64,000 nucleotides of DNA, from the NCBI RefSeq assembly GCF_000315915.1, contig NC_020190.1:434001-498000 (forward strand). Direction: 5' to 3'. The notes beneath the pieces were generated by a model. The model saw nothing but the letters and a program-made list of their open reading frames with translations, searched no databases and was not told the DNA's origin. This document shows, piece after piece, positions 42,818 to 53,353 of this stretch (its first letter is position 1; the number at the start of each line of letters is the position of its first letter). This DNA comes from Henningerozyma blattae CBS 6284 (lineage: Eukaryota; Ascomycota; Saccharomycetes; Saccharomycetales; Saccharomycetaceae). The position numbers and the translations under genes are program-made.

Positions 42818-44151
42818 CGTTATTCAGCTTAGACTTAATTTTATTGATAATTAATACTGATAAGTGAGGACTAAAGATTATATTTATCTTAATTTTGTTA
42901 CCTATAGGTGAAATATAAGATCGAGTATTGTCTACCATTTATCGGTTTCTTGATAACAAATTTAGCCTAATTATATATATATTTCTTAAAGATATTAAAA
43001 GAAAACGACCCTAATTTAGTCGCGCTATGGCCGCGGATATTGTGAATTGCCATTTCCGTGGAAAAAAATGGTGGTCAGAGTATTTTAAGAGAGCGCTTAT
43101 TTCCATGGAAAATAAATATAACTTATATGCGATTGAGCCTTTATAATGACCCGCAAAACTTTACCCTTGTGCTAATACAGTAATGTGATTACTTTATAAA
43201 AATAGTGTCATACTTCATGTATAAGCTGTCGTTTTTTGACACCATTACGTAGCATTGAGGAGAGATCTCTGTGAAGGCTAGAAAGGCATTGACAGAATGT
43301 TTCTTCCCAACAGTTTTACGACGCCGAATCCTTTTATTATGGAATTTACTTTCCTTTTTCATTATGTATATGAGAAAAAGAATAGGCCACATTATTTAAC
43401 TTTTTAAGAATGATGTGGTATGAAACTAAATTTTGGAAAGTTCATCTTAATCTCTAAAGTGCTGGATCACTCCACGTTGATTATTCAGCCCTCTTGATCA
43501 AATAACTTCTGCTTGTAGTGCCTCTTTGCAATTGCCACTTACGGCTACTCTGGAAAACATTATCATGTTGAAGGACAATGCAAGTAAGAGACGTGTAAGT
43601 TCAAATATAATATTAGAAATTTTATATCTATATATCACCTATGATACTCTTTTTTATAATTGATAAATGTAATGTATAAACATTTTCTATATCATACTAC
43701 AATCTTCAAGATCTTATATTGCTTAATACCTTCTAGATTGAGTCCGGGAAAAAAACTCTATATAATAATCAGATAGGTAGTTGATTTACGATTGTATGTT
43801 GATAGAATGCATACTGTTTTATTAGACATTTTATAAGCTGTATCTCAGACTATTTCTACTTTTTTTTTTCTCTAGTGAAATCTCATTCATATTCATAACC
43901 TGTACACCACACTTTCAAAAACTAAGTCTTGAAATTTCACTTCATTATGTTTTGAACACGGTCCCTAAGAAATGCCGGAAAAGTGTTTACCAACATTTGC
44001 CAAAATTTACTGTATTAATTTTGAAAGTAAAAATAGAAAATGAAGTGCATTAGATCAGGGTACAGCTATTTGAAAACAGATATTGTTTTGTTAAAATAAA
44101 ACTAGTATAAACAACATTTGTTTAACCCAGAAACATCCCTTCATACATACA
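42818..44151. other. Divergent intergenic region, RCI37 and SEC28
   Basis: 1.3 kb. Contains a pair of palindromes TTTCC(G/A)TGGAAA (43053-43064 and 43100-43111) and a 67-codon minus-strand ORF (43189-43392) discussed among the findings. Otherwise AT-rich. No RNA gene recognised. Confidence 0.55.
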
Positions 44152-45054
44152 ATGGATTATTTTAGACTAAAACAAACCTATTACACTGGTGAATATAAAC
44201 AAGCTTTAAAAGAAATTGAATCATTACCTGTTGATGATACTACTTTATTTTACAAAGGTCTTACATTGATCACATTGTCAAAGTATGAAACTCTGACTTC
44301 TTCCAGTACTGAACACAATGACTTAATTGAGTCTATGGATTTGTATTCCAAGTTTATTAAGGATAAAAAACTAATCAAAGATTTGGAATCAAAAATCGAG
44401 TTGAGTAGTTCCAAACCTTTTCAATTGTTTTTATTGGCTTCTGCAAAAGCTATAAATAGAGAATTCGATGAAAGTTTAAATATATGTGTTGCTGGTATTG
44501 ATGGAGATGAAACTTTGGGTGTTCCTGAATTATTATTATTAGCTATTGAAGTTTCTCTATTAAACGACCAACCAAGTGTAGCAAAGACAATGTATGATAA
44601 CTATACCAATAACTTTGGTGATCAAATTAATAGTGAAAATGAATTAATTTTAAATTTGGCCGAATCTTATATTAAATTTGTCACCCATAAAGATACAACT
44701 ACTTCAAACTTTTATTATTTTGAAGAATTAGCTCAAAGTTTCCCAACTTGGTTAACCCAATTGTCTTTGCTAAACTTACATTTACAACAAAAAAATGTCA
44801 TAGAAGCTGAACAAATTATTTCTACTTTGGAATCAGATTATTATTCAAAGGAACAAAAAGATTTAGCTGCTATTTATTATCCAAACTTATTGACTGCAAA
44901 GATTATTTTGAGTTCAATGAAAGCTAAATATGATAATATCAATGACTTAAGAGAAGAATTGAAAAAAGTTGACCCAAATAATAGTTATATTAAAGAACAT
45001 GATCAATTGAACTTGAAATTCGACGAAGTTGTTGCTAAATATTCTTCTTTATAA
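44152..45054 (+). CDS. SEC28: Coatomer epsilon subunit (Sec28)
   Basis: Epsilon-COP stabilises alpha-COP in the COPI vesicle coat for retrograde Golgi-ER traffic. The product is 300 residues (S. cerevisiae 296) and made of helix-turn-helix TPR-like repeats. The start MDYFRLKQTYYTGEYKQAL, the middle LLLASAKAINREFDESL and the C-terminal YYPNLLTAKIILSSMKAKYD are characteristic. It is a soluble protein without membrane segments. URA9 and RPN2 follow on the opposite strand. Confidence 0.95.
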   Translation: MDYFRLKQTYYTGEYKQALKEIESLPVDDTTLFYKGLTLITLSKYETLTSSSTEHNDLIESMDLYSKFIKDKKLIKDLESKIELSSSKPFQLFLLASAKAINREFDESLNICVAGIDGDETLGVPELLLLAIEVSLLNDQPSVAKTMYDNYTNNFGDQINSENELILNLAESYIKFVTHKDTTTSNFYYFEELAQSFPTWLTQLSLLNLHLQQKNVIEAEQIISTLESDYYSKEQKDLAAIYYPNLLTAKIILSSMKAKYDNINDLREELKKVDPNNSYIKEHDQLNLKFDEVVAKYSSL

Positions 45055-45279
45055 TAAAAATTACATAACATTACCTACTTCATACAGTGGCTTACTTGTA
45101 ACGCCGCCATTTCATATCACAAGGATTCTATAACTCATTTACACTACTTGCTCTCTTTTTAAAAGAATATGAATTTTAGTTAATGTGCATAAATTTATAT
45201 ACAGAGATTTGTAAACTATTACATATTGTTTAAATAATCTGTACAATATAATTTGAAAAGGAAAATAGACAGACCCTTT

Positions 45280-46635
45280 TCATTTATTATCTTGACCGAT
45301 AATTTCCATCCAAGTTTTACCTTCTTTTTCCAATTCCTCTTTAATTTCATCTTTAATTCTAGCAATTAAACCAGGACCACGATAAGCGAATGAAGTATAT
45401 AGTTCAACAAAGGAGGCACCTGCTTTAGCAAATTCAATTGCATCTTTGCCGGAAGATATACCACCACAGCCAACAAGAACCAATTTAGAATCTTTAGAAT
45501 ATTTAGAGACGGTTCTTAGGGCAGCAAGTGATAATGGTTTTAATGGTTTACCAGAGAGACCACCATTTTCATTTATTAATATCTCGTCTTCAGTTGTTAA
45601 AGTTTTTGGTCTTTGAATTGTTGTGTTTGAGATTATAATACCATCAATGTTTGATGTTTTAGCAGATTCAACTATAGATTTCAATTCATTTACACTTAGA
45701 TCAGGAGCAATTTTCACTAAAATAGGAGGATTATGGGAAATGGCACCTAATGCATTACCAGTAGATATTAAATCATTTCTCTTTGCAACAATTTGACTTA
45801 ATAAATTTGTTAATTTTTCTTCTTGTTGCAAATCTCTTAACCCAGGTGTATTTGGAGAAGAAACATTAATTACCAAAACATCAGCTAATGATTGGAATTT
45901 TTCAATACCCTTTAAATAATCTTGGACTTCATCGCCATTTTTATTCTTACCCAAATTTATTGCTAATAGTTTATCTTTATATAATGACAATTTACTAGTT
46001 TTCTTTTTATCACAAAAATAGGAGTTCAAAAAATTATTTACACGCCTGGATAAATTTTGATACATATTTTCATGACCATTTGAGTTGAATCCATATCTAT
46101 TAATTACTGCATCATCCTGTGGTAGTCGGAAAAATCTTGGTTTGGGGTTACCTGGCTGTGGTAATGGCGTGACAGTACCAACTTCCATGAAGCCAAAGCC
46201 AATGGGGAGAACACCGTCAATTGCTTCACCATTCTTGTCAAAACCAGCAGCACAACCAATTGGATTTGTTAATGTAGTACCAAAAACGTTAACCCTTAAA
46301 GATTCCGGGTCTTTATCGAAGAACAGTTTTGGACTTAATCCTGATTTTAGAAACCAAATACCAAGTTTATGGCCGTTTTCTGCATCTGGTGTAACTAATC
46401 TTATTAAAGGACAAATTACGAATTCGTGAATGGCAGATCTAGAATTTGTTGTGTACCACAAACCAAGACCTAAACCTAAACTCCATAAAAAAATCTTAGG
46501 GGTTGATCCAAAAAACCCAGACTTTAAAGGTTTTGATGTATTAGCTGCTTTCGTAAAGCTTCTTTTTGAACTATTCAATAATGTTGTTTTGGAATAAACT
46601 CTGAGAGGTGAAGCAAATAATTTGGTTTGAAACAT
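45280..46635 (-). CDS. URA9: Dihydroorotate dehydrogenase, class 2 (mitochondrial, quinone-linked)
   Basis: Fourth step of pyrimidine synthesis, oxidising dihydroorotate with FMN and passing electrons to ubiquinone at the inner mitochondrial membrane. I use the ATG at 46635 (451 residues); the frame is open 21 codons further without an ATG. A basic presequence (1-40) and one membrane segment (about 48-63, [16 protein letters not shown]) precede the family-2 core: [48 protein letters not shown], the catalytic-loop [19 protein letters not shown] and [11 protein letters not shown]. This is the ancestral enzyme, called URA9 in Lachancea and Kluyveromyces; S. cerevisiae has only the cytosolic fumarate-linked class 1 enzyme. 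In S. cerevisiae SEC28 and RPN2 are adjacent, so the slot fits a gene lost there. Confidence 0.95.
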   Translation of the reverse strand: MFQTKLFASPLRVYSKTTLLNSSKRSFTKAANTSKPLKSGFFGSTPKIFLWSLGLGLGLWYTTNSRSAIHEFVICPLIRLVTPDAENGHKLGIWFLKSGLSPKLFFDKDPESLRVNVFGTTLTNPIGCAAGFDKNGEAIDGVLPIGFGFMEVGTVTPLPQPGNPKPRFFRLPQDDAVINRYGFNSNGHENMYQNLSRRVNNFLNSYFCDKKKTSKLSLYKDKLLAINLGKNKNGDEVQDYLKGIEKFQSLADVLVINVSSPNTPGLRDLQQEEKLTNLLSQIVAKRNDLISTGNALGAISHNPPILVKIAPDLSVNELKSIVESAKTSNIDGIIISNTTIQRPKTLTTEDEILINENGGLSGKPLKPLSLAALRTVSKYSKDSKLVLVGCGGISSGKDAIEFAKAGASFVELYTSFAYRGPGLIARIKDEIKEELEKEGKTWMEIIGQDNK

Positions 46636-47184
46636 CTTTATATGAAGAATAAATGAACGCAAATATTTTCCGTTCTCTAGGAACAACAATTTATTCAACT
46701 AATTACGTACAGATGTTAAAACTCTTTTAGAGAGAATAAGGTATAATTTGCATACAATTGAATGCTGAATTTCAAAATTTCCAAACTAATTTCAAGCTTT
46801 TTGATGGTATCGTTAGTGCAATTCTCAAATGGGGAAAGGCTTCCTTAATTTTACGTCTTCACATTTTCCGGAGACGGTTTAATCGTTTTTAAGGCTATTC
46901 ATTTTAAAATTGTTGCTCAAAGAAAGAAAAACCTAGTTTCAACAATTCACATTTACCAGATATATTACAGCTTAATTAATAATATTAGAACTTTAATCCA
47001 TCCTTTAAATTGGCTTACGATTTATATTAGTATACACATAATACGAATATTTCTATGGAAATATATAATTATGTACAAAGATATAATAAATTTCAGGTTG
47101 AACATGCAGATTTCCTCTTTAGCGGGATCATATTAGTGTTTAATCAATGAGTGTAGTTTCCTGTTAAAAGTAAACTTAAATGCG
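46636..47184. other. Intergenic, URA9 promoter and RPN2 3' flank
   Basis: AT-rich, nothing recognised apart from short inverted words such as TTTTCCGGAGACGG near 46864. Confidence 0.6.
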
Positions 47185-50037
47185 TTATAGATTGTCAAAG
47201 TTAACTTCATCTTCGACTATAAAAGGTGTAGGAAGTGGGGCATTAATATCTTGGCTTTGTCTAACGGTTTCAAACATTTCCACTGGAACGTCTGGAGTCT
47301 TATCTGTTAGAACGATTATACCAGAACCTCCTTTAAATTTACGTACTGGAGTAAAACGTCCCTCTTTATTAAATGAAACGTATCTTGCCTGAGCTGGAAG
47401 GACACGAGACATGTTTGGTAAGTTATATGGTTTTGAAGAATATTTATTCTTGACAGTGTCAGTCTCTGCATGATCTCCTGACTTATCTGATTTTTCACTA
47501 TCTTTTTCCTGGTCATCTTTGATGTCTGACTTGTCTTGCGTTGGTTCACCTTTAGTACTCTTTGAATCTTGACTTTCTTTACCTTTCTTTGTTTTCATTG
47601 CTCTAACTTTAGCTCTAGCTGTTGTAGACAAAACAGCAGTAGCCACCTTTTCAACTTCTTTATCAGTAGCTTCTTCATACATGTTTGGATAAGCAAATAA
47701 TTCTTCTTTAGAGTGACAATGTAGATCAAATTTTGGAATTGTGAAATCACTACCACGTACACCAATAACAGTAGTTGGAGCAAATGATAATGATAAGAAA
47801 TGGGCAAGTGGGAACCAATACCAGAATTGTGAAAACATTGCTAAACCAACAACTGCTTTGGCATCTAAGGTACCCATATCATTATTTTCCAACTGAATAG
47901 TAACGTTCCGACCACCTGCGTTTATAATACCTTGGGCAAGACATGCACCAAACTTAGCAAGACCTTCTTGATGTTTAGTCTTAATTACGGTTAAAAATTC
48001 TTTATTAAATTCTGAGACCTTTGGTGTCAATTTTTCAGTTTGCTGGATCATAATCATAGATAAAGCGATCATGGCAGCCTGTCTCACAAAATCAACAGGA
48101 TCCTTGGTTAAAGGTTCTAAAACTTCAATAGCAGATGGAACATTTTTACCGGCACATGCGATACCTAAGGCAAAAGCAGTACCACATCTAACATGTGCAT
48201 TATGAGATTCAGATAATAACTCAACAATTCTTGGGACAGTTGTGTAATCACGTAAAAGAACAAAACCTAATGATGTAACTGCAGCTCTTCTCACATCATC
48301 ATTTGAATCAGAAACTGCTATGTGCAATAATTTCTTAATAGCTTTATTATTACCTGTACCAGCATAAGCCATGGCAATAGTATAGGCACCACCATAACGC
48401 AACAAAGCATTTTCATTCTTGATCATCTTTTCAATTAATTCATCAGCCAATTCTTGACGACTGTAACTCATTAAGGCTAAACCCATTGCTAAACCACGTG
48501 TGATGTTATGATGTTTAGTTTCCTGGGCATACATATACATGTCGTGGATTGAAGATTCAGATCCAGCACCAAGCATGGTTAAACCCATACCTAAAGCAGC
48601 TGCTTCACCAGAAATAGCAGAGTCATTATATAAAACTTCTTTTAAGATTTCATAAATTTCATTATCAGAAGTACTCATTGCTGCCAACCCCATACCTAAG
48701 GAAGCACCATGTAACAGAACATCAACATCTTCATCACCTGAATTTGCAGTATTATCAATAATTTGGTTCTTTAAATAATCAATAACATCTCTACCAGCAC
48801 CTGCATAGATCAGACCCAGACCATATAGAGAGCCACCTTTAATATAACGAGAGTTTGAAGTTGAAAAACTACCAGGTAAATAAGGCCTCATAGTTTTCAT
48901 ACCATTTGATAAATTACCTTTATTAATAACACCTAATGATGCAGTAGCAGTAAATTTAGCCCAATTTTTTGATTTGTCTAACCAAGGTAGATTATCTTTA
49001 ATAAAAGTATTATCAGTAGTACCTGCATGCATGAACCCATTTGCTACACTAACTGCAGTATGGAATAAAGAGAATTTACCATCGATGGAACTTTTAGATT
49101 TATTTAATAAACCAATGTCAATATTTTTATTATTTAGTAAGAAAGTATTATAATAATCACAAGTCGGTACACCAGATAATACTTCAATGACAGTTTCATC
49201 ATAACCTTTTGAGTTTAAATTATTCATTAAAGTAGTTAATAAACCTTGTGAAGCAGATGAAACCAAATCAAATGCAATTTGATAAGCAATATCTTTATTT
49301 TCATCAGCTTTCAATTGGTCAAATAATTGAATTGCCAAATTAGCATCGTTTAAGTTTACAACAATTTTGCATACTGTAAAATAATCTACGGAGTTCATTG
49401 CTAATAATATCTTGAATAAAGAGTTCAAAATATTAGATCTAAATGAAGAGTTTGTTACTGTGGTTGTAGCGGCAGTTAATACATAATTTATTAATTTCAA
49501 AGCTGCAGCTTCTGAATCCTTTTGTACTCTAGTGTTTAAAATGTTTTCGACAACATCTAATCTGAAGGCCTCTAGCGCAATACCTAGAGCCAATTTGTAT
49601 TCACCTGATGTAACACATTTATCCATCATTCTTTCGAAGATTGTAGTTAATTTAGGTTCAATATCATTTATTGATTGATTATCCAAATAACTAGCAGTAG
49701 CATTTTTAATATACATTTGAATACTTTGAGATACAATGGTTTCCACATATTCTGATTTTTCATCAATATCAAAGGCTGATTCAGCAGCCAAAGCGTATTT
49801 GACGGCAGAAACATATTCACCTAAATTATAATAAACTTTAGAAGCAATTAATGCAGCGATTTTGCGATCAGAAAACTTGGTATCGTCGTAAAGAGCTTCT
49901 ATATCAGTAATGGAGTTAGAAATTTCGGACCATAATGAATCAACAATTTCATTTAAACTTTTTAAGGCATAAGATTTGACAGAATCATCTGATTCCTTTA
50001 ATAGTGCTAATAATGGTGCAGCAGTTGATACAGACAT
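47185..50037 (-). CDS. RPN2: 26S proteasome regulatory subunit Rpn2
   Basis: Largest scaffold subunit of the 19S base, binding the Rpn13 ubiquitin receptor and contacting Rpn1/Rpt subunits. The product is 950 residues (S. cerevisiae 945). The N-terminal helical region (1-360) is followed by proteasome/cyclosome repeats (about 360-730) with Gly-Ala-rich turns such as LGLIYAGAG, ASLGMGLAAM, AAALGMGLTMLG and VTSLGFVLL. A charged KEKE-type stretch lies at about 810-865, and the C-terminal tail (PTPFIVEDEVNFDNL) ends with acidic and aromatic residues. An exact PACE element lies upstream. Confidence 0.97.
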   Translation of the reverse strand: MSVSTAAPLLALLKESDDSVKSYALKSLNEIVDSLWSEISNSITDIEALYDDTKFSDRKIAALIASKVYYNLGEYVSAVKYALAAESAFDIDEKSEYVETIVSQSIQMYIKNATASYLDNQSINDIEPKLTTIFERMMDKCVTSGEYKLALGIALEAFRLDVVENILNTRVQKDSEAAALKLINYVLTAATTTVTNSSFRSNILNSLFKILLAMNSVDYFTVCKIVVNLNDANLAIQLFDQLKADENKDIAYQIAFDLVSSASQGLLTTLMNNLNSKGYDETVIEVLSGVPTCDYYNTFLLNNKNIDIGLLNKSKSSIDGKFSLFHTAVSVANGFMHAGTTDNTFIKDNLPWLDKSKNWAKFTATASLGVINKGNLSNGMKTMRPYLPGSFSTSNSRYIKGGSLYGLGLIYAGAGRDVIDYLKNQIIDNTANSGDEDVDVLLHGASLGMGLAAMSTSDNEIYEILKEVLYNDSAISGEAAALGMGLTMLGAGSESSIHDMYMYAQETKHHNITRGLAMGLALMSYSRQELADELIEKMIKNENALLRYGGAYTIAMAYAGTGNNKAIKKLLHIAVSDSNDDVRRAAVTSLGFVLLRDYTTVPRIVELLSESHNAHVRCGTAFALGIACAGKNVPSAIEVLEPLTKDPVDFVRQAAMIALSMIMIQQTEKLTPKVSEFNKEFLTVIKTKHQEGLAKFGACLAQGIINAGGRNVTIQLENNDMGTLDAKAVVGLAMFSQFWYWFPLAHFLSLSFAPTTVIGVRGSDFTIPKFDLHCHSKEELFAYPNMYEEATDKEVEKVATAVLSTTARAKVRAMKTKKGKESQDSKSTKGEPTQDKSDIKDDQEKDSEKSDKSGDHAETDTVKNKYSSKPYNLPNMSRVLPAQARYVSFNKEGRFTPVRKFKGGSGIIVLTDKTPDVPVEMFETVRQSQDINAPLPTPFIVEDEVNFDNL

Positions 50038-50724
50038 TTTGTTTTAAACAATTTTATAATATGAAAAAGGAGCTCGAAACAAAAAAAAAAAACAGCAAAA
50101 TATTTTGGTTAATTAAAACGGTAGTTTAGGAATTATGTTATTGCTACTTTAATGTGAATTATGTTAATCCTTTTTTTTTCTTTATCGTTTAGTTTTTCGT
50201 AACCTTTAAAGATTCACACGTAACGTAACGACACCGTCTTCCACAACAAAGTTATTTTAATCAATTAGATGAGTAATTGATTATTGCTACTTAATATATG
50301 GAATTCTTTTTTGTTTCTTTAATTAATTTAATTCAAATATGATTTTGCTCTAAGATGTTTGTATATTACTATTAATTTGCCACCCGTCTAAGAATATAAC
50401 TCTCCCCAAAATTACCCGGCTCTTTAGATTTTTTTTTTTTTTTTTTTTGAAAATTAGTTCAGATTTGAGATCGGGGTTATTGGAAGTTTAAACCTGGGTT
50501 GATTGTGATTACTAGAAAAAGTGAATTCTTAGGTGGATAAATAAGTTGAATTATTAATTGAATATATAAATGTACATATTAAGTATTCAATAATGCCGAT
50601 AGTTATATAAAAAAATGTTGAATTAGAATGTTGTACGTGCATTATTGTAAAAAAGTTTGATCAAAAATATTGGTGGAAATAAAAATAAAAATTAAAATAG
50701 GAGGACAAAAAAAAAAGACTTTTC
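50038..50724. other. Intergenic, RPN2 promoter and SER33 3' flank
   Basis: Contains the PACE element and an 18-base T run near 50431. No gene seen. Confidence 0.65.
50376..50384 (-). promoter_or_regulatory. Rpn4/PACE element of RPN2
   Basis: Reads GGTGGCAAA on the minus strand, the exact PACE consensus bound by Rpn4, about 340 bases upstream of the RPN2 ATG in coding orientation. Confidence 0.85.
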
Positions 50725-52101
50725 CTAATATAAAACTCTGATTTTAATTCTTGCATCAGTAGCGTCTAGCTGATCATAAATACTTTGAATGTCTTTGAAG
50801 TTGACGTTTGAAATATCGGCAATTAAATAAGCGATATCACCATGAGAGTCTGAGAATTGTTTTTCAATATTATGGTTTGATAAAATGTTATTAACAATTT
50901 TCAAAACACCTGGAATGTTTCTATGGATATATAAGACACGGACAGCATCTTGTTGATTGATGTCCATACCTCTCAAAGAAACTTCTGGGAAGTTAACTGA
51001 ACCAACTGAATTACCTTCATTGATATATTTGGTTAAAGCAGTACCAACTTCAATACCAATGGCACTTTGAGCTTCTTCGGTAGAGCCACCAATATGTGGA
51101 GTTAAAATGACATTTGGTAAAGAAACCAATTCAGAAGTCCAAACATTTAAATCATCAGTAAATAAATCAGGACCATTCATCTTTGGTTCGAAAGGATAAA
51201 CATCGATAGCGGCACCTGCAATCTTGCCAACTTTCATGGCCTGTACTAAAGCAGGGATATCGACGACAGTACCTCTTGAAGCATTAATAACATATGCACC
51301 ATCTTTCATAGCAGCAAATTGTGGAGCAGATAACAAATTTTTAGTTTCTGGAGTTTCAGGAACGTGTAAAGTTAAGAAATCAGCCATTCCTAAGAATTCA
51401 TCAAAATTTTGAATTTGCTTTGCGGTACCCAAAGCCATTAATGTTAAGATATCATAATAGATGACATGCATACCAAGGGATTCAGCCAAGACGGATAATT
51501 GAGACCCGATATGACCATAACCGATGATCCCTAAAGTCTTGCCTCTAACTTCCCAACATCTAGCTGAGACCTTATTCCAGGTACCAGTATGCAATTCAAT
51601 AGATCTGTCACCGACTTGTCTTGCTAAACAAATGATTTCCGCAATGACCAATTCAGCCACGGATCTTGAGTTTGAGAAGGGAGAGTTGAAAACAGCAATA
51701 CCTAACTCAGCAGCAGTTTGTAAATCGACTTGATTTGTACCGATACAGAAACAACCAATAACTTTCAAATTCTTGGCATGTTTTAAAACTTCAGCAGTTA
51801 ATTTTGTCTTTGATCTAATACCAATAGCATGGACGTCCTTGATTTTTTCCAACAATTCGTCACTTGCTAAAGACCCCTTATGGAAATCTACTTGATAACC
51901 TTGATCTTCAAAGATCTTGATGGCAGTTTCGTTGACGTTTTCTAGCAACAAAACTTTATAATCACCACTAGAAAAAGGTTTTAAAGTCTTTGATTGCTTA
52001 GCAGCATTCAATCTAGCAGGAATTGAATTCATGAAAGATTGAGTAGGAGAAGTGGAAACTGCATTCAATGAGTTTTGCAAAGAGCTTGTGTTGAAAGACA
52101 T
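50725..52101 (-). CDS. SER33: D-3-phosphoglycerate dehydrogenase
   Basis: First enzyme of serine synthesis from glycolysis, oxidising 3-phosphoglycerate with NAD. The product is 458 residues (S. cerevisiae Ser3/Ser33 469). It has the N-terminal substrate domain (KVLLLENVNETAIKIFEDQGYQV), the Rossmann motif GIIGYGHIGSQLSVLAESLG (Gly194 onward), the catalytic LTPHIGGSTEEAQ histidine, and a C-terminal ACT domain (about 385-458) for serine feedback. Ser3 and Ser33 are duplicates; here a YIL-side neighbour (RPN2) and a YER-side neighbour (AIM9) flank the gene, so the symbol is a positional choice. Confidence 0.95.
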   Translation of the reverse strand: MSFNTSSLQNSLNAVSTSPTQSFMNSIPARLNAAKQSKTLKPFSSGDYKVLLLENVNETAIKIFEDQGYQVDFHKGSLASDELLEKIKDVHAIGIRSKTKLTAEVLKHAKNLKVIGCFCIGTNQVDLQTAAELGIAVFNSPFSNSRSVAELVIAEIICLARQVGDRSIELHTGTWNKVSARCWEVRGKTLGIIGYGHIGSQLSVLAESLGMHVIYYDILTLMALGTAKQIQNFDEFLGMADFLTLHVPETPETKNLLSAPQFAAMKDGAYVINASRGTVVDIPALVQAMKVGKIAGAAIDVYPFEPKMNGPDLFTDDLNVWTSELVSLPNVILTPHIGGSTEEAQSAIGIEVGTALTKYINEGNSVGSVNFPEVSLRGMDINQQDAVRVLYIHRNIPGVLKIVNNILSNHNIEKQFSDSHGDIAYLIADISNVNFKDIQSIYDQLDATDARIKIRVLY

Positions 52102-52960
52102 GGGGGGAAAGGGGGGAGAAAAGGGGGGAGAAAAGGGGGAGGATGGGTGAGTTTGTTGATGGTTTCCTTTAACAAATCTATAGGATAAGATTGAACAAGT
52201 AGGCCTATTTATATACTGTTCAATTACGGGTGTTTTACCATGATATAAATAAAAGAAGTCAAGTATAATATTATTTATAATTGGTCATGAAGAAGACAGA
52301 GTCAAGAGAAATGTGTAAAGAAAACAACAGAGAAGGGTGAAGTGTAATGCCACATGTACGGCCTATTGAAGGAGTGAATAGGGAGGGATGAAGAAGAAAC
52401 GTGAGAGATGGAGAAAAAAAAAAAAATTAGGTCTTGGAAAGTACGCGAAGAGTCAAGGAGACCAATCCCCGGTGCACGTGACACCGGTGGGGCCATATTA
52501 ATGAAAACATGTGAAAGTAGAATTTAGAAATAAGGTTAACGGCGGCAAAGAGATTGGGAAATCGAAGTACGTTGAAATCATGAAGTTTAAATAGTTTGAA
52601 TGGCTTTATATATTTTGAATTGTCTTTTATATCAAAAAAAAAAATTGAAAAATTAAAAGAGAAAAGAGAAAAACATATAGTAGCGGAATTGCAACTCCAC
52701 TGGCCTGCGGAATTGCACTTCCACCCGCCGTGCACCACATAGTAGGGGAGAAACCGGATACTACCAACTTTTTTTTACGGATGTAACGTGGCTAGCATCC
52801 GTTTGGCGTAAACTAAGGAAATTGCGGCTACAGAAATATGCTGGTAACAACAGAGAAACTACAGCTTAATTAATTTAGATACATAGATAGATACGACAAA
52901 TTATGGTGGTTCAGTATTGTAAATTAAAAAAGAAAAGGAAAAAGAAAGAAAAAAGAAACT
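52102..52960. other. Intergenic, SER33 promoter to tRNA-Ala
   Basis: A GGGGGA-rich repeat lies just upstream of the SER33 start (about 52101-52145). A CACGTG E-box (near 52476), overlapping the palindrome GGTGCACGTGACACC, could bind Cbf1 or Pho4. A pair of near-identical words (GCGGAATTGCAACTCCAC / GCGGAATTGCACTTCCAC) lies at about 52683-52723. No gene seen. Confidence 0.6.
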
Positions 52961-53033
52961 TGGACAAGTCCGGAGTCGAACCGAAGACCTCTCCCATGCT
53001 AAGGGAGCGCGCTACCAACTACGCCACATGCCC
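52961..53033 (-). tRNA. tRNA-Ala(AGC)
   Basis: 73 bases on the minus strand beginning GGGCATGTGGCGTAG, with anticodon AGC in the loop TTAGCAT and B box GGTTCGACTCC. The G3-U70 wobble pair that specifies alanine is present, discriminator A. No intron. Confidence 0.97.
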
Positions 53034-53353
53034 ATGTAATTTCCTGAATAGGCACAATTATTGTGCTTAGGTATGGAGCACCTCAATTTTGTGAAATTTT
53101 GGATCACTTCTTTTACGTACGCTATAAACATCTATTTTCATTTATAAGATATGTTCTTTATATAGTAAGCTAAAGCAAGCTCGATTGGTAAAATATCGAG
53201 AGGATCTTGCTAGGGCCAGCACGAAGTCGAGAGAGAAGAGTAGTCCGGGTGAATAGTCAGTATTGAGTTATCCTAAAACAGACCATTTACTGCTTTGGCG
53301 AATGGCTATTGCTCTTACAAAAAACAAACAAACAAACGTACATAGGTATGTAT
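53034..53353. other. Intergenic, tRNA-Ala to AIM9 3' end
   Basis: About 320 bases, GC-richer than most spacers in its second half, where the candidate structured RNA lies. Confidence 0.5.
53165..53322 (+). ncRNA. Candidate H/ACA-type small RNA
   Basis: A hairpin (53174-53211: AGCAAG/CTTGCT and CTCGAT/ATCGAG stems around an asymmetric AGGAT bulge) is followed by AGAGAA (53232-53237, fits the H box ANANNA). A second paired region closes with AAGAG/CTCTT directly before ACA (53317-53319), three bases from a sharp change to A-rich sequence. TATA-like words precede it. The first hairpin is small for this class and no guide target was checked, so this is tentative. Confidence 0.25.
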
